Shown here in pieces: positions 44,862-58,059 of a DNA stretch of 64,000 nucleotides. This DNA comes from Juglans regia. Lineage: Eukaryota; Streptophyta; Magnoliopsida; Fagales; Juglandaceae. Position 1 is the stretch's first letter, and every line of letters begins with the position of its first letter. A program made the translations under genes and the position numbers. The stretch is taken from NCBI RefSeq assembly GCF_001411555.2, contig NW_023361469.1, positions 1 through 64,000 of the forward strand, written 5' to 3'. The notes beneath the pieces were generated by a model. The model was given only the letters and a program-made list of their open reading frames with translations. It did no database searches and was not told the DNA's origin.

Positions 44862-45648
44862 TTTTATTATTGTTATTATTATTATTAAATTCTAGATATT
44901 CTAATTAAATTCATTCACTTTTCTTTTTGTCTAATTTGATTTCTTAAAACCTTTAAAAGTTTTGTGAAAGTTCTTGTCCTACGCAATTTTTATTATTATG
45001 ATTTGAAATAGGCTTATTCCATTTTGTTTCCGTTTTCTCTTGGTCGTCAGAATAATGAGTCTTGCCAATAATTTCGTGGGCCAAGTCACTTAACAAGTCT
45101 AATAGGCTGATTTTAAATTTCAAAATGAGTCGAACTTGTCTAATAAATATTTTGAAAATTTTAAAATAATTCATCAGGCCTAATATCAATTAAATATGGA
45201 CCCATGTGCTCAATAAAAATATTTTTGTTTAAATCATTAATTTTTTAATGTTTGGTGCCTTTATAAATTTTTTTAAGTTTTGTTAACTCATTATTATTAT
45301 TATTACCATTATTATTTTTATTAAATTCTAGATATTCTAATTAAATCTCATTCACTTTTCTTTTTATCCAATTTGATTTCTTAAAGCCTTTAAAAGTTTT
45401 TTCCGATGCAATTTTTATTATAATTTGAAATAGGCTTACCCAATTTTGTTTTTGTTTTCTCGATATCGTTACAATATTACGAGGGTTTTATGGCCTGATA
45501 TTATGGGCCAAGTCACTTAACAAGTCCAATGGACTGATATCAAATTTCAAAATGAACCAAACCGTCCAATAAATATTTTTGATCTTCTAAAATAATTCAT
45601 TGGGCCTAATATCAATTAAATGTGTCCAATAAAAATCATTAATCTAGC
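44862..45648. repeat. Tandem duplication of a unit of about 436 bp
   Basis: Copy 1 (44862-45243) and copy 2 (45290-45648) align at an offset of 436 bp: aaattctagatattctaatt, aatttgatttcttaaa, ggccaagtcacttaacaagt and gcctaatatcaattaaat occur in both, in the same order. Both open with an (ATT)n run. Small indels separate the copies, so the event is not recent. Non-coding. Confidence 0.85.
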
Positions 45649-46314
45649 ATATAAATATTGAGTCTGCAGCCTATTTAAAATTATCTGAAAAATATTAATT
45701 GATTTTTTCAAAAAATATTAACCCATTAATTCGATCCAAAATCCTTGTCTAAACCTCAATAGGACTTAAAAATAAACTTTTGGGTCTACAAGCCTAATTA
45801 AAAACTCATAGCCAAACTCAATAAACTATTGCTCATAGGCTTAACCAAAAGAAAAATGTTAATATGCCGCCTGAGTTTACTCTCTCATTTTGATAGTTCA
45901 TGTACTTTATTTATTTTAATTTTTTTATTTAATGATTAAGAAAATGACTTTTAGTGTATTGGTGGATTTTTTAACTTTTTTAAAAATATTTCAATATGTT
46001 AAAAAAATATTAAAAGAAAAAGAAGAAAAAAATAAAAAAGAAAATTTGTGCAATATAAAAAGAAGAAAAAGAAGTTTAACATAAAATGAAAAATTAAACG
46101 AAAAAGTTTAAACTTATTTGCAATATTAAACTTCGGTATGTTTTCGTTTCCATTTAATATATACATATCTTTGGTAAGTTGGGTAGTGTTGGATATAAAA
46201 TATGCAAGGACATTTAAGGACCCATTTTGTATTAAGGGAAATGCTAAGTGCATCGAAAGGGTCCACCGATAATGTGCACTACTATACATTTTGTGTGTAT
46301 TTTTTTAATCATTT
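45649..46314. other. AT-rich intergenic DNA
   Basis: No gene seen. The plus strand near 46010-46075 is A-rich (aaaagaagaaaaag). Confidence 0.5.
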
Positions 46315-46470
46315 ACCATAAAAAAAATTCTGCCATTAAAAAACCTGCTCCCATGTAAAAAATCTGCTACCATAAAAAATGTGCTATAAAAAAATCTACT
46401 ATAACAAAAAAATGCTATAGAAAAATCTGCTATAAAAATATAAAATCTGATATTAAAAAAAAAAAATTGT
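46315..46470. repeat. Degenerate short tandem repeat, unit near ctgctataaaaaaat
   Basis: About ten imperfect units (ctgccattaaaaaac, ctgctaccataaaaaatg, tctactataacaaaaaaatg, ctgctataaaaatat) of 12-19 bp occur in a row. Confidence 0.75.
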
Positions 46471-47600
46471 AACAACAAAATAAACCCTAAAGAAGCTCAT
46501 TAAAGTTTTTACAATATGCAGTTATGCACGTATTGATGCTAGTTCATAAAAAAAAAAAAAGATCAACCAAAACTGACTTTTTTTATAAGTATTCAATGGA
46601 CACCAAATAAATTGATATAAAGAAATCTTAAGTACATGTACTGCAACGACAAGCCAAAAGGACAAAGTACCCAGCCTCTCATTACATAGCACAAGAGAAA
46701 AAGCTTTTGGGTTTCTTATATCAATACACACAGAATAAAGATTAATAGAGAAAGAAAAGTCATCAATACAATAGCAGAAAATTCAAATAGAGAATACACA
46801 CAATACAATAAAACATTGTAATGATTCAAGACAACACAGAACACACAAGAAACCAAACCAGTAGAATCACTGATTGACTTCCATGAAACCCAAAAAAATT
46901 TATTAGGTTCAAATCTACTAACAGATATATATGAACAAACAAACAAAATTACCCAAAAAAACAAAAAGGAAAGAAATCAAGCTATTTTCAATTGGATGGG
47001 GAACTATACATGTTCTTCCTCGATGGGGAGCTATACAATATATATAAACCCTAAATCCTAAAATATAAAATTATACCTTCCACAATTATAAAACACAGAT
47101 TCAGCTTGATGGGGAGCTATACAAAAAACTATAAATATAAACTCTAATCAGATTTCGAAATCTGTAAAAATACTAAAATATCCTAAATCTCAAATCTGTA
47201 AATTTGATAAAAAAAAAAAAAAAAAACTCTAAATGAAATGAATCAATTAGCAATGAATTGAAACATTGCAATGATTCATGAAGTGAGTGTAAGATTTTGA
47301 AAATTAAAAAGCATACATACGTTCACATATCGATTAGCTCACCGAGAGAGGGGAAAACAATATCTATCATTCTGTAGCCTCGGGAACAACTAGAAGTGAA
47401 GGAGAAAGAACGAACCAACAGTGCCGACGACTAGGGGCTGTTGACGGCGTGAGAGACGGCTGCGGCGACTCAGAGACTCGAGTGGCAGAGCAAAGATGGT
47501 CGAGCAGGGAGAGAGAGGAGGGGGGTGGGGGGACCGTAGTCTATATACATATATATATATATATATATAACCCATTAAACGACGTTGTTTGGCCTTTGGG
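46471..47600. other. AT-rich spacer with scattered short repeats
   Basis: No gene is seen. The phrase gatggggagctatacaa occurs three times with small changes (about 46995, 47020 and 47110). A (TA)n run lies at about 47545-47568 and a G/C-rich patch at 47390-47540. Confidence 0.5.
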
Positions 47601-48568
47601 ACTAAAATTTAGTCTATATTCATAATATATATAATATATATAGTGATATTAATATATAGTATACTATATTATATATTATAATACTAACTATATATTATAC
47701 TATTATAGTGATACTATCATAATAATACTATATACTATACTAATACTAATACTATATATAGTTATATATATTTTGTTATAGTGATTTAATCTATTAAAAA
47801 AAATTATAGTGACTTATATCATATACTATAGTATAGTATTAGTTATAGTGATTTAGTATAACTATATTAGTACAAGTATAACTATAGTTTATATTAAACT
47901 ATTAGTATTAGTATATATATTAGTATTAGTTATAGCTATATAATATATTAGACTATATAATAGTATTAATATTAGACTATTAGTATAGCTATATATTATT
48001 ATTAGTTATAGTGATTTAGTATAACTATATTAGTATAACTATAGTCTATATTAGACTATAAGTATAACTATAGCTATAGTGAGTTTGTTAATTGTTATAT
48101 TAGTATTTGTTAATTGTTAAAGTGAGTTTAATTTATTATAACTATATTATTGATAGTATTATCGTGATAGTATTAGTATAGTAATTTATTGTAGTGATAG
48201 TATTAGTATAGTAATTTAGTATTAGTAACTAGTATTAATTAATTACTATATCATTATTTTATGTGATTATTTAGTATAGTGATTATTTAGCTATATATAA
48301 TATATCAGTATAATTAGTTATATATTAGTATAAATAAAATGTTATTAATAATTTAAATATATATTTTATGTTTAAAGCATATGATAAATTAAATTTTTAT
48401 ATTTAAGATTAAACTTTTATTTTATAAATTATAATAATATTATCTTATATATAATTATATTAATAATATATGATCAAACAAATTACAAATGTTCATATTT
48501 AAGATTAACATTTTATGTTATAATTTTTAAATTATAATATGAAATTATTTCATATATAATTATATATT
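47601..48568. repeat. Very AT-rich degenerate satellite-like tract
   Basis: Almost a kilobase consists of recombined phrases (tatagtgattta, gtataactatatta, tagtattagtat, attatatatta). G and C occur mainly in tagtg and ctat. No fixed period is apparent by eye. Confidence 0.7.
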
Positions 48569-51180
48569 TGTAACACCCCCTTCCTGTAGGCTAAGAGTGT
48601 CACGTGTTTTTCATAAAATAAATTCGACAAGAGATCTCATATTTAATAAAATGAACTTATGATTTATTTTGTAGAAAAATTGTCTAATAAAAACTTTTTC
48701 CAAAAACATTATATGAATAAACTGAATAAATTCATGTCATAAAAGCATGTTTTATTCCAGAAGGTCTGAAACTAATTTAACTGCTTCTTCTAATCCTGGC
48801 TTGCCTACTCGTATTCATCATCATCACCCGGGTGGTTAAAAAAAACATGAAAACAAACTAAAATGAGTCGAAGACTCAATAAGAAATCCATTACAACGTA
48901 AACGTAATAAACATAAGATTTTCATAAAAACTTTCATGCTGAGAGCTTAAAATCCATGAATGTTCATACTGATGCTTATGCTATGTATGACTAATTTAAC
49001 TTAATTAAATGACTGATCTGACTGATTTAACTGATTTATCTGGCTGGCCAACACACTTAACTATGTGTGCGAGGTTGTGCACCGGCCCCTCAACCTGCTG
49101 CAGCAATAGGAGTCGCTGATAGTATTCTGGCATACTATGATGGATCATGATTGAGTTCGTGGCTTGCACATCCACCCTGAACTGAACTACATTGATACCA
49201 TGCTTCTGAATGACCATCTAATTATTAACTGATCTGATATTATCATGCACTTTGAACTTAAGATAACTTACGTGTCTTATACACATAAGATGCATGACAT
49301 AATACATACATAATTATAATTTCTGAATCTGAACATGATGCGGAATGACATGATCGTATGCTATGCTGGATGACATGTTTGCATATGACATGAGTGGTTC
49401 ATAAATAATAGTTGTCAATGAACTGACTTGAATAATATTTATATATAAGCTAAACTGTGATGATTCTAATTTATGATCAAATTACTTACCTCACTGCGCT
49501 TCTTCCTGAATATCACTTCGTAACTCGACACCTATACGTACGCAATAATAACTATTACTAAATCTGTTTGAAAACAATATTTACTAATATCCTACTAAAT
49601 CAAATTCACAATCTAAAAGGTAGTCAAATAAATATTTTGTTTAACACTATAATTAATAAATCCTAGTATTTAAATTACTTAAAATATTAATTTATAATTT
49701 AGTAGAATACTCGAACTATTTTAAAATAATTCATAAAATTTAAATTCTTAAACTAAGTTTCATTTCTTAACATAATTATTAAATCTTATAAGAAACCTAA
49801 TAATTTCAAATATTGTTTAAATATTCTTAACATAATAATTTTATTAAATCTTACTAAATCGACAAAGGAAATATTAATTAAAATATTAGGCTCAATAGTA
49901 TACTTTAAAATATATTTCCAACTCTTTAAACACTTTCTAATAAAAATGAGCTTGTGACTAGTATATTTATTTAATAAAATTAAACTCAACTTAAGATGTT
50001 AAGCACAACCCAACTTAAAAATGACGTAATAGTTTCCATAATTAAAATAAAGTCAAGCCCAATGTAAAACATTAAGTCCAATCCATATAAATGAGATAAA
50101 CTTAACACATATTTAAGTGTAAGGTTATAAATGTAATTATACTTGAAAAAAATCCTTCAATATACTTCACAGAATACCAAACGGGAAAGGATTAAAAGGG
50201 CATAAATTTCCCAAAACTAAAACAATCTACGCATGCTTTCTGAAAAGGCTAATTAGTAAAAGGTAAAAAGTTGGTAGGATAAAATTGTAATGTCACTTAA
50301 AATTTTACTCTAGCAGTACACGAGGAAGAACTCAAGGCATCATTTTTCTTCTTTTTTCAGCCGACACTCCCTGGAGAGGAAAAGAGTGGTGAAATGGAGG
50401 ATTACCATGCAAGAGAAATAGGGACCGACGGAACGGTGGCTGGGCTGAGAATCACGGTGGTTGCTAGTCGGCTTCCTCTGTGCGTGTGGTGGCGTCGAGA
50501 GAAGAGAAATGAGACATGGTTGCTGCCATGGCTGATGGTGGTTTCCGTGGCTACCTGAGTGGTTTGTAGCGAGATGGTTGGTGGGTGTATTCCAGTGATG
50601 ACCAGCGGAAATTTCTGGGCCGTCCGTAGCTGCTTCGACGTGGTGGAGACTCGTGGTTTCTCTTGAACGCGGCAGTGCTCTGTTTTGACGAAGAGGAAAC
50701 AGGGGATTTGTGTTGGCTGTTTTATGGTGGTCTCCGTGGTTTCAATTTGTTTGCTTGTGTTTGATGGTGTCTCCACTGTGGTTTATGGCAAAGCAAGGGC
50801 TGAGACGTGGGGGAAGGCTTGTTGTTTGTTTGCCGAGGAAGAACGTTGTTGCGTGATGATGGAGAGAGTGCTGCCATGAGGATAAATTGCTACGGTTTTT
50901 GGGAGGATTTCTGAAGGAGAGAAAGAGTATAAAGATATATACTAGTTTTAATTCGTGGTTTATGAAGGAGAAATTGATCACCAACTGAGTCGGTTTCCAT
51001 TAGAATACTAACAACTAACACTGAGAGACGTACGGGTTTTGAGGTTTAAAGTTTTTAAATAGAGGCTAAAATCAAGAGATTAGATTCGGTCGAGATTGGA
51101 ATAAATAAGATTTAAATTCAAATTCAAATTTTAGTAAAATATGATAAAATAATAATAATATAAGCATACGTTCCGGTCAT
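48569..51180 (+). mobile_element. LTR-like element starting TGTAACACCCCC, right end approximate
   Basis: It begins TGTAACACCCCCTTCCTG after tatatatt. It has the plan of its relatives: about 300 bp in, gagtcgaagactcaataag (compare gagttatcaacaactcag in the 11032 element), an AT-rich centre, then a G-rich stretch (50390-50890). Open frames in the G-rich part (50402-50776 minus; 50685-50879 plus) match nothing known. No second LTR or target duplication was found. Confidence 0.5.
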
Positions 51181-52978
51181 TCCTTGCTAACTTGGAATTA
51201 GTAAGGTTTGTTTTCATTTGTGCTCTCTAAAAATAGTTCATGAATGGTGAAATGTCTCGTTCGTAGTTGTGGTACTGATGAATTTGTCTTAATTTTAAGT
51301 AATTTGCTTGTTGAGGGATGCAATCTTGGACATGGAGAGGGATAAGAAATATGGCCTTTTATCACAAATTTGGGTCGCCCCAAAAGTCCGCCATTTAAAT
51401 TTTAAATCACTAACTAAAACACGCTTTTCCCCCCTACTTTCTTCCTAGCCCGATCGATAAAACCTCATTCTCTTACGTCTCTGCTACCCCTTCCCAAACT
51501 TCCCAGCGCTGCCGAAGCCCAACGTCAGCCTCCATCTCCTCCGCTTAGTCTCCATTGAAGTAAGCTCTTTTCCTCTCTATTTCCTGTTCGTTCGTCCGTT
51601 TCTCCCACTCTCAATTTTGCCCTAATCATCTCTCTCGGTTTCGTCGCTGTAGTTGTTAATCCTATTACTCTGTTCTCTGCTCTGATTTATTTTTTATATG
51701 ACTAATGTTTTGATTAATCGTTAGAAAGTGAAGGAACAACTAGAGAATGTTGGAAATAAGGTATCTGGATGATTATGCCAATAAAAATATAGTGCTTTAT
51801 ATTTGTAAAGATTTTGTAGAAGATGTTTTTGAGGACTTGATTTCGTCATATATTACTCTCTCTCTATGTGAAGTTTATGTTGGAATTATGTGGAAACGAA
51901 AAATTAACCTAAAATGAGGAATTTGAAATAGGAACTAAAAACGTTCTTGCTTGGTAGAATGGATGTGTAGTTTCAAGACTTGTGAACTGCAATGCAAATA
52001 TATCTGTTTCTTGGTTCTTGGAATGGATTTGCTGTGTTGAGGGGACTGTAGCAACGGTCTATATTCTTGGAGGCATGCAATTATCCGTATCTTTATGTGC
52101 TTCTCGTGAGCATTTTTTTTTTTGGAAAAAATAACGGATCTATGAAGTAAATGGCAGAGCTATCAGAGCTATGCAGATTGTACTTAGGGCAGCTCTCATG
52201 CATGGCCTTTTCCCATTATATTCCTTTCTTGCTTTTTTTGTCAAAACAAGTACAAGAATTACTTGGCCAAACTTATTCTCACGGTAACAAAAAAAAAAAA
52301 AAAAAGGTTCTAGATCATACACCTCGTTGACTTTTCCACGGTTAACCATCCTATTAAAACACATTCTGATCACCACATCAGTTTTGAGAATTAATTTAAC
52401 CCGCTTTCATGAAGCAGCACTACCAAAGGGAGGCGTAATTATGGCCATATATTTTGATTCCAGTTGAAAATTATTCACGGCTGAAGGCCAACTCGAATTA
52501 AATATTATTCTACAGTCTCTATGTGCAATTGTTTTGATTTTTTACTCTGTCAGTGATACATGTAGTTTTCCTTTTCTTACTTCTAAAAGAAAAGTATTTT
52601 CTTATACATGTAGTTTTGCTGCTTCATATGATTTGATGGATTTACTATATCTAACATGTGTTTTCTCTATCATTCTTGATATATCTAAAATTATGCTTGA
52701 GGCTACAAATATTATTGTGAGTGTTTCAAACCCAATGTGGCATAATTCCCGCTTAAAACTGTAAATCTCTTAGTGTCAATGAAGCTTTCTGTGCTTTTAG
52801 TCACAGCTGGACTAGTTATCTTAACTGAACTAGCTATCTTGTTTATATGGTTTGCAATATGCTGCCCAAACACTTTGTGAAAGTTAATATCTTCTAGTGT
52901 CGCAAACATTATTGTATTGTTATTCTTTTCTTGGGAAAATGTTGCTGAGGATTCTTGTGTGCTTACATGGAATTTTCA
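51181..52978. other. Intergenic DNA with a leader-like patch
   Basis: 51440-51557 is C/T-rich with text typical of a plant 5' UTR and ends at a good donor (gaa|gtaagctc). It could be a non-coding first exon, but no coding exon attaches to it with confidence. The rest shows no domain. Confidence 0.35.
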
Positions 52979-53054
52979 GTTTGTGAATGCCTTGGCGGAT
53001 TTTTTAGTTTGTGAATGCCTTTGGGGATTTTTTAGTTTGTGAATGCCTTTGGGG
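52979..53054. repeat. 28-bp tandem repeat, two units and a partial
   Basis: gtttgtgaatgcctttgggg followed by atttttta starts at 52979, 53007 and 53035; the last copy stops after 20 bases. Confidence 0.9.
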
Positions 53055-54295
53055 CTGGTATATTTTTTATCCCTTTACATTTAGAAAATGTTATGTTGTG
53101 AAACTGAAATGGTGTTGTGTTGAATTGGATAGATTTTCTATATGTATTGACTGTGTTGATTGTGGTAGACTTAGAAGAAGTGAGGTGTGGCTGTGATTGA
53201 GGAGTAAGTGTGGATGTGTAAGTGTGCATCATTGTGCAGTTGTAATGTGGTTGGATGTCATGTGAAGTGTCGGGATGAGCCATGTAGTTTTGGCGTACTG
53301 CGTGGAGTTTTATTTTGGTTTGGGTTTGTATAATTGGTGATTGGTGTGGAAGAAGCTATAAAGTTTTATGATTTTAATTGTGATTTGTGTGTATCAATGT
53401 TATTTTGGTTTGGGTTTGTATAATTAGTCATATGGTTATATTGTTGTGTAATGGGTTTGTGTTGAACTCAAGTGCTAGATGGATGGAGTATGTGTAATTT
53501 TGCTAAATTAAATTACGTGGACAGCAAGCATGTGTTATTTTATATTAATTGAATTATGTATATGGAAATGTGTAGAGGAATTTGTGACTTTGGTGCTAAG
53601 TAGTCAAGTAGTCAATATGATGTAATAAAATCATTTTATCGCTCTTATTACATCATATCAAGAGCGATAAAATGATGTTATCAACTGGAGTCGTTTTTAT
53701 TCACTGCCATATATATGGCTTCCTACAAAAGCTAATTTGGTGCCAATACCTGAAGTTCACTATGTTGATGTGTTGTTAGCGTTGATATTTACAAACCAAC
53801 AATTTTTGGCTAACTTTTTCGTGTCATTTGCTTATTCAGTGTTCCCTTGATGTAACTAACTTTTGAGTTACATGGTTGTGGAAAGTGGTCATTGACTCTT
53901 TATGAACAGCCTGATATTCAGTCCAGCTGCATTTTAATTTATATAAACACAACCCCTTTTGGGAATTGGAGTTGTTTTCATTTATATTTCTATAGCATAA
54001 ATAACTATTGGATATTAACCCTACTGTCTTGATGATTATTTTGTATGATTATTTTTAGGTTATATTAGACAATTTTGTGTGTTTATTTTTGGCTCAGTCT
54101 CATCTTTTTTTGCTTTTACAATTTTTTTTTCGTGAATTCTTTTAGCAATTGCCATGAGATGTTCTCGCGGCAAATACTATTTTTTTGCCGGAAGAAGTTT
54201 TTTCCACGAAATGTTCTAGTGGGTAATACGTACATGTCCATGAAGTTTGCCGCAAAAGCAAGTCCATTTTTGTGGAAGTGCTTGAGCCTGGGATC
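53055..54295. other. Intergenic DNA
   Basis: No gene seen. The phrase tattttggtttgggtttgta recurs at about 53312 and 53401. An interleaved inverted repeat lies at 53615-53676. Confidence 0.5.
53615..53676. repeat. Interleaved inverted repeats with pseudoknot topology
   Basis: Arm A (atatgatgtaata, 53615-53627) is complementary to A' (tattacatcatat, 53646-53658). Arm B (atcattttatcgctctt, 53630-53646) is complementary to B' (aagagcgataaaatgat, 53660-53676). The order A-B-A'-B' means the two stems cross rather than nest. Both pairings look perfect by eye. Confidence 0.9.
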
Positions 54296-54823
54296 CAAGA
54301 GATTATAACATATTTCCGTTTGGCCATGTTTCCTTTCTTCCCTCTGTTTTGTTCTCTTTGTTGATTTTGGGTTTTTTTTTTTATGAGAATGTTTGAGGAG
54401 TATTTTTATTTAGATCTATTTAAATGTTTGAATGTTTGAGGAGTATCTGTTTAGATCTGTTTAGCTGCAAAATGCTAGAGCCGTGGTTTATTATTATTTG
54501 GAAGATTTGTTTAGATCTGTTATATCCGAAAACGTATATATGTGTGTAAAATGAAGATTTGTTATTATTTGGAAGAAATGATCTTTAGGATGTTGTATCT
54601 TTGATTTTTCTAGATTTTTTTTTTTAAAAAAAATTAGTTGTGTTTTTGGGTGGAGTTTGGAAAAAAAAATTGGGGCCTTTTGTTTCCAAAATAGTTTTAG
54701 GAAAAGCAAAGACTTTAGAGAGTTAAGCCAGGTCCAATCCAGTTTCAGACTTTAGAAGTTGTAGCCTTCCTCTTGTGGTCCATTCCCATTGCTATGTTCT
54801 GGTTCATTGACGTGGTAGTTCTG
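54296..54823. repeat. Block shared with the hAT element (31700-32246)
   Basis: The match covers about 530 bp in the same orientation. No hAT ends flank it here. It lies 0.35 kb upstream of the ankyrin gene start. Confidence 0.85.
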
Positions 54824-55178
54824 TATGAACAGTCTTATTAATGTATATATATGTCTATTAAAGATTACTTCGATAGGAAGTAATTTCATTTTAGAGTATT
54901 TTCGTGCGGCGTTTCAATGTTTTTTCCCGTGTTTATTCAATTTATTTTTTGGAATAATTAATGGAACTTTTGTTTTGAACGTTTTTGGCCTCTTTTAATA
55001 AGAAAACTTCTGTTTTGTTTACAACGTTGATCATTTAGTTGTGTTTCAAGACCAATAATCTATATACTCTGTAATCTATATAGAAAAATGTTGAATGTGA
55101 CATCAACAATTGTGGCTAAAATATATAGGATTTTCTGGAGTACTCTGTTGCTTTGCATTGAGGCCTCCGCAGCTAGTA

Positions 55179-57693
55179 ATGATGACCGTGCAGCATACCG
55201 AGTCCATCATTGGAATGGATCCTCTTATCTATAAAGCGGCAGAACAAGGCAACCTGAGGGCCTTAGAAAAAAAATATGATATCTCCCATCTACTTGATGA
55301 GTTTTTAACCGTTAATAAAAATACAATCCTACATATTTGCATTTCAAGTATCCTGGTCAAAGAAAAGTTTCCCGCCACTGGAGGAACTGACCTTGCCTCA
55401 GCGGTAAAATTTGTGGAAGATGTACTGTCCAAGTGTCCATCATTTTTATTGAAAGCCAATGCGGAAGACGATACTCCGTTACATGTTGCGGCAAGGTCTG
55501 GGCATGCTTCGATCGTTAAAGTTCTGATTGATTGTAAAAAATCCCAACATCAAGATCTCGAAAATGTCGTTGCTACTAAGGAGATGATTACTAGGGAGAT
55601 GATTGGAATGCTGAATAAAAAGGGAGACACGACCTTACATGATGCTGTACGTCACAATCACATTGAAGTGGTAAAACAGTTACTAAGGGAGGTAGATCGA
55701 GAATTTTCGTTTGGTGCTAATGGTGCTGGTGAGACCCCACTTTACTTGGCTGCCGAGAGACACTTTCCAGATTTGGTATCTGAAATTTTGAACACATTCC
55801 AATCACCAGCTTATGATGGCCCCTTGGGTAGAACGGCTTTGCATGCTGCAACATTTTCAAATGATGCAGGTATTGCTATGTTATCTTTTACGCATTGTAG
55901 AATATGATTTGCTTAAAAAAATATTTATGTGGTGGTATCAAATATGACAGGACATCGAATTCATGAAATATAAAGATGTTTGATATGCACAGAGCTGGTT
56001 TTAGATTAATTTCGTGCTTAACTTAAAGCTTGAAATATTTGATCATGTCTGCCTTGTCCTGCATTTTACCACATTAAATGACCACCTGAATAGTCTTTTT
56101 TCTGTCTCCTAACCTATGTCTTCCTTTTTGTCCATCAGAAAATTATTACATTAATTTAGCATGTTTAAATTCTTTTAGGAATGACCGAAAACATTTTGGA
56201 AAGATATGGTCGCGATCTATGTAAACAAACAGACCAAAAAGGTTGGACTCCTCTTCACTTGGCTGCATACTTGGGTTGCGTTGAGCCAACAAAACTATTG
56301 CTGCAATATGGTAGAGAGGTGGCATATATGAAAGATGCAGAGGGTAGGACAGCTCTTCACATTGCAGCTCATCGCAACCAAGAAGGAGTTACAAAGGAGA
56401 TTATATCAATGTGTCCTGATTGTTGCGAAGTGGTTGACAATGAAGGCCGCAATGCACTCCATCTCGCCGTGCACAGCCGCTGGCCAACTGCAGCGCTAAT
56501 CATCCAAAATAATCCATCTTTACGGAATCTTTTGAATCAGGCGGACAATGACGGGAATACACCTCTCCATCACTATTACAATTCTGTTGGATACATCAAG
56601 GGTGTCTTGAATTCTCCAAGAGTTGACGAAATGGTCTTCAACAAAAAGAACCAGACTGCTTTTCAAATCTTAAGAAGTAAACGCTTTCCAACCGATGGTG
56701 ATGAGGTAGGTAACATAATCTTTTATCTTTCTTCAAAAAATAAAATTATATACTTAATATTTGAATTTAGTTCTTTGCAATAATATATGCTGAGGACTAC
56801 CGAAACCAAAGGAATTCTTAGAATCATAATTAATCAAATTGGATTTTTTTTTTTCATTTTATTTTAAAATTAAACTGATTTATGCATGTATCACATCACA
56901 TAATATATAAATCAGATATTTCTACAAAACCTGTTTCGTTTCAAAACATATTTGATTTTATATATCTTCTTTATAATGGAACGATAATATTTTTCTATTC
57001 ATTTTATAACTTCTAAATGTATTTTTATAAGATGCATTTAAATATGAAGTTAACTATCTTTACATATTCTGATTTTAGGTACAATATTCCGCTTTACAGA
57101 GGAAGCAGGACGAATTTTATAAAGGCCAGAAAAATCATTGGTTCCTTTTCAATGGAAGAGTATTAGAAACTGGGTATGATGAAATTGAGAAGGAGAAACA
57201 GCCAGAGGGGGATGAGGATTGGCAGGAGATGGAGAAAAAGAAGGAAGAGATGGATAAAGCGGCTCAAGTCCATTTGGTAGTTGCTGCACTCATTACAACC
57301 GTGACCTTTGCAGCAGGCATTACCATGCCAGGGGGCTTCATTGGTGGAGATGATCATCCACATCCAGGCTCTGCAGTTCTGGAAAAAAGTACTGCTTTTA
57401 AAGCATTCATCATTACAAACGCCCTAGCATTGATGCTATCCAGTTCTGCTGTCTTTATCTACCTATTTATTCCGTTTATCCCTTCTAAATCCTTCTTCAG
57501 GCAGCGCTTATGTTTTGCTCAAATGGCCTTTTGGTTCCTTATTTCGTCCATGGCACCAATGGTTTTGGCATTTGTCACAGGAACATATGCTGTGTTGGAG
57601 CATTCAAACATTGCAATTCCCACTTGTATTATTTGCTTATCCTTCATTACCATCCTTGTTTTTATATTTTTAAAACTACGGTTGTACCTATGA
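55179..57693 (+). CDS. ACD6-like ankyrin-repeat membrane protein (three exons)
   Basis: Exons 55179-55869, 56179-56705 and 57079-57693 join in frame to 610 codons; junctions are gcag|gtattg...tttag|gaatg and gatgag|gtaggt...tttag|gtaca. The start is MMTVQHTESIIGM; Met13 (55215) is an alternative. Ankyrin repeats are clear at residues 98 (DTPLHVAARSGHASIVKVLI), 149 (GDTTLHDAVRHNH), 184 (GETPLYLAAERH), 217, 252 (GWTPLHLAAYLGC), 286 (GRTALHIAAHRNQ), 320 (GRNALHLAVHSR) and 356 (GNTPLHHYYN). A Glu/Lys-rich linker leads to the PGG domain (VHLVVAALITTVTFAAGITM, then PGG) and four membrane helices at about 471-489, 514-537, 552-579 and 583-606. In Arabidopsis, ACD6 and relatives act at membranes in salicylic-acid-linked defence and cell death. 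No stops or broken splice sites were found. The exact role here is inferred from family. Confidence 0.87.
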
Positions 57694-57886
57694 TGTAAGC
57701 GCTCTGATTTCTGATTTCATCAATGAAAATATTACGAGTACGGAACTTTTTTTTTTTCAAGATAAATATCATTGTCTAGTGTTAAAAGTACAAATTTTGT
57801 AACTTAGTATTTGTCGGTTTCCGAAATGACACATCGTTTACTTAAATCGGAAAATTTATTTGTATTTTTTCTCATCTTTTTATCCT
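57694..57886. other. 3' flank of the ankyrin gene
   Basis: The presumed 3' UTR starts with gtaagcgctctg; caatgaaaat (57721-57730) is a possible weak poly(A) signal. No other feature is seen. Confidence 0.4.
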
Positions 57887-58053
57887 TTTTATCATGTCTT
57901 GCACAAATGGTAATATGAATATTTTTTTTTTTTATAGATAAAATATTCTAGTAATATTGTGACATTTGCATGTTTTTACAAATAAAAGTGTAAATATGAG
58001 AAATATATATATATATATATATAAAAGATTGGGAAAAGTAAAAAAATAGTAAT
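57887..58053. repeat. Direct repeat of about 165 bp, left copy
   Basis: Matches 61337-61498: atcatgtcttgcacaaatgg, tttgcatgtttttacaaata, aaagtgtaaat and aagtaaaaaaatagtaa occur in both in order. It includes an (AT)n run (58006-58022) longer than in the right copy. Confidence 0.85.
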
Positions 58054-58059
58054 TGGGTG

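Noticed and set aside
51440..55178. Non-coding first exon (51440-51557) spliced to the ankyrin gene
   Set aside because: A donor is present, but a 3.6-kb leader intron full of repeats has no support beyond that one site.
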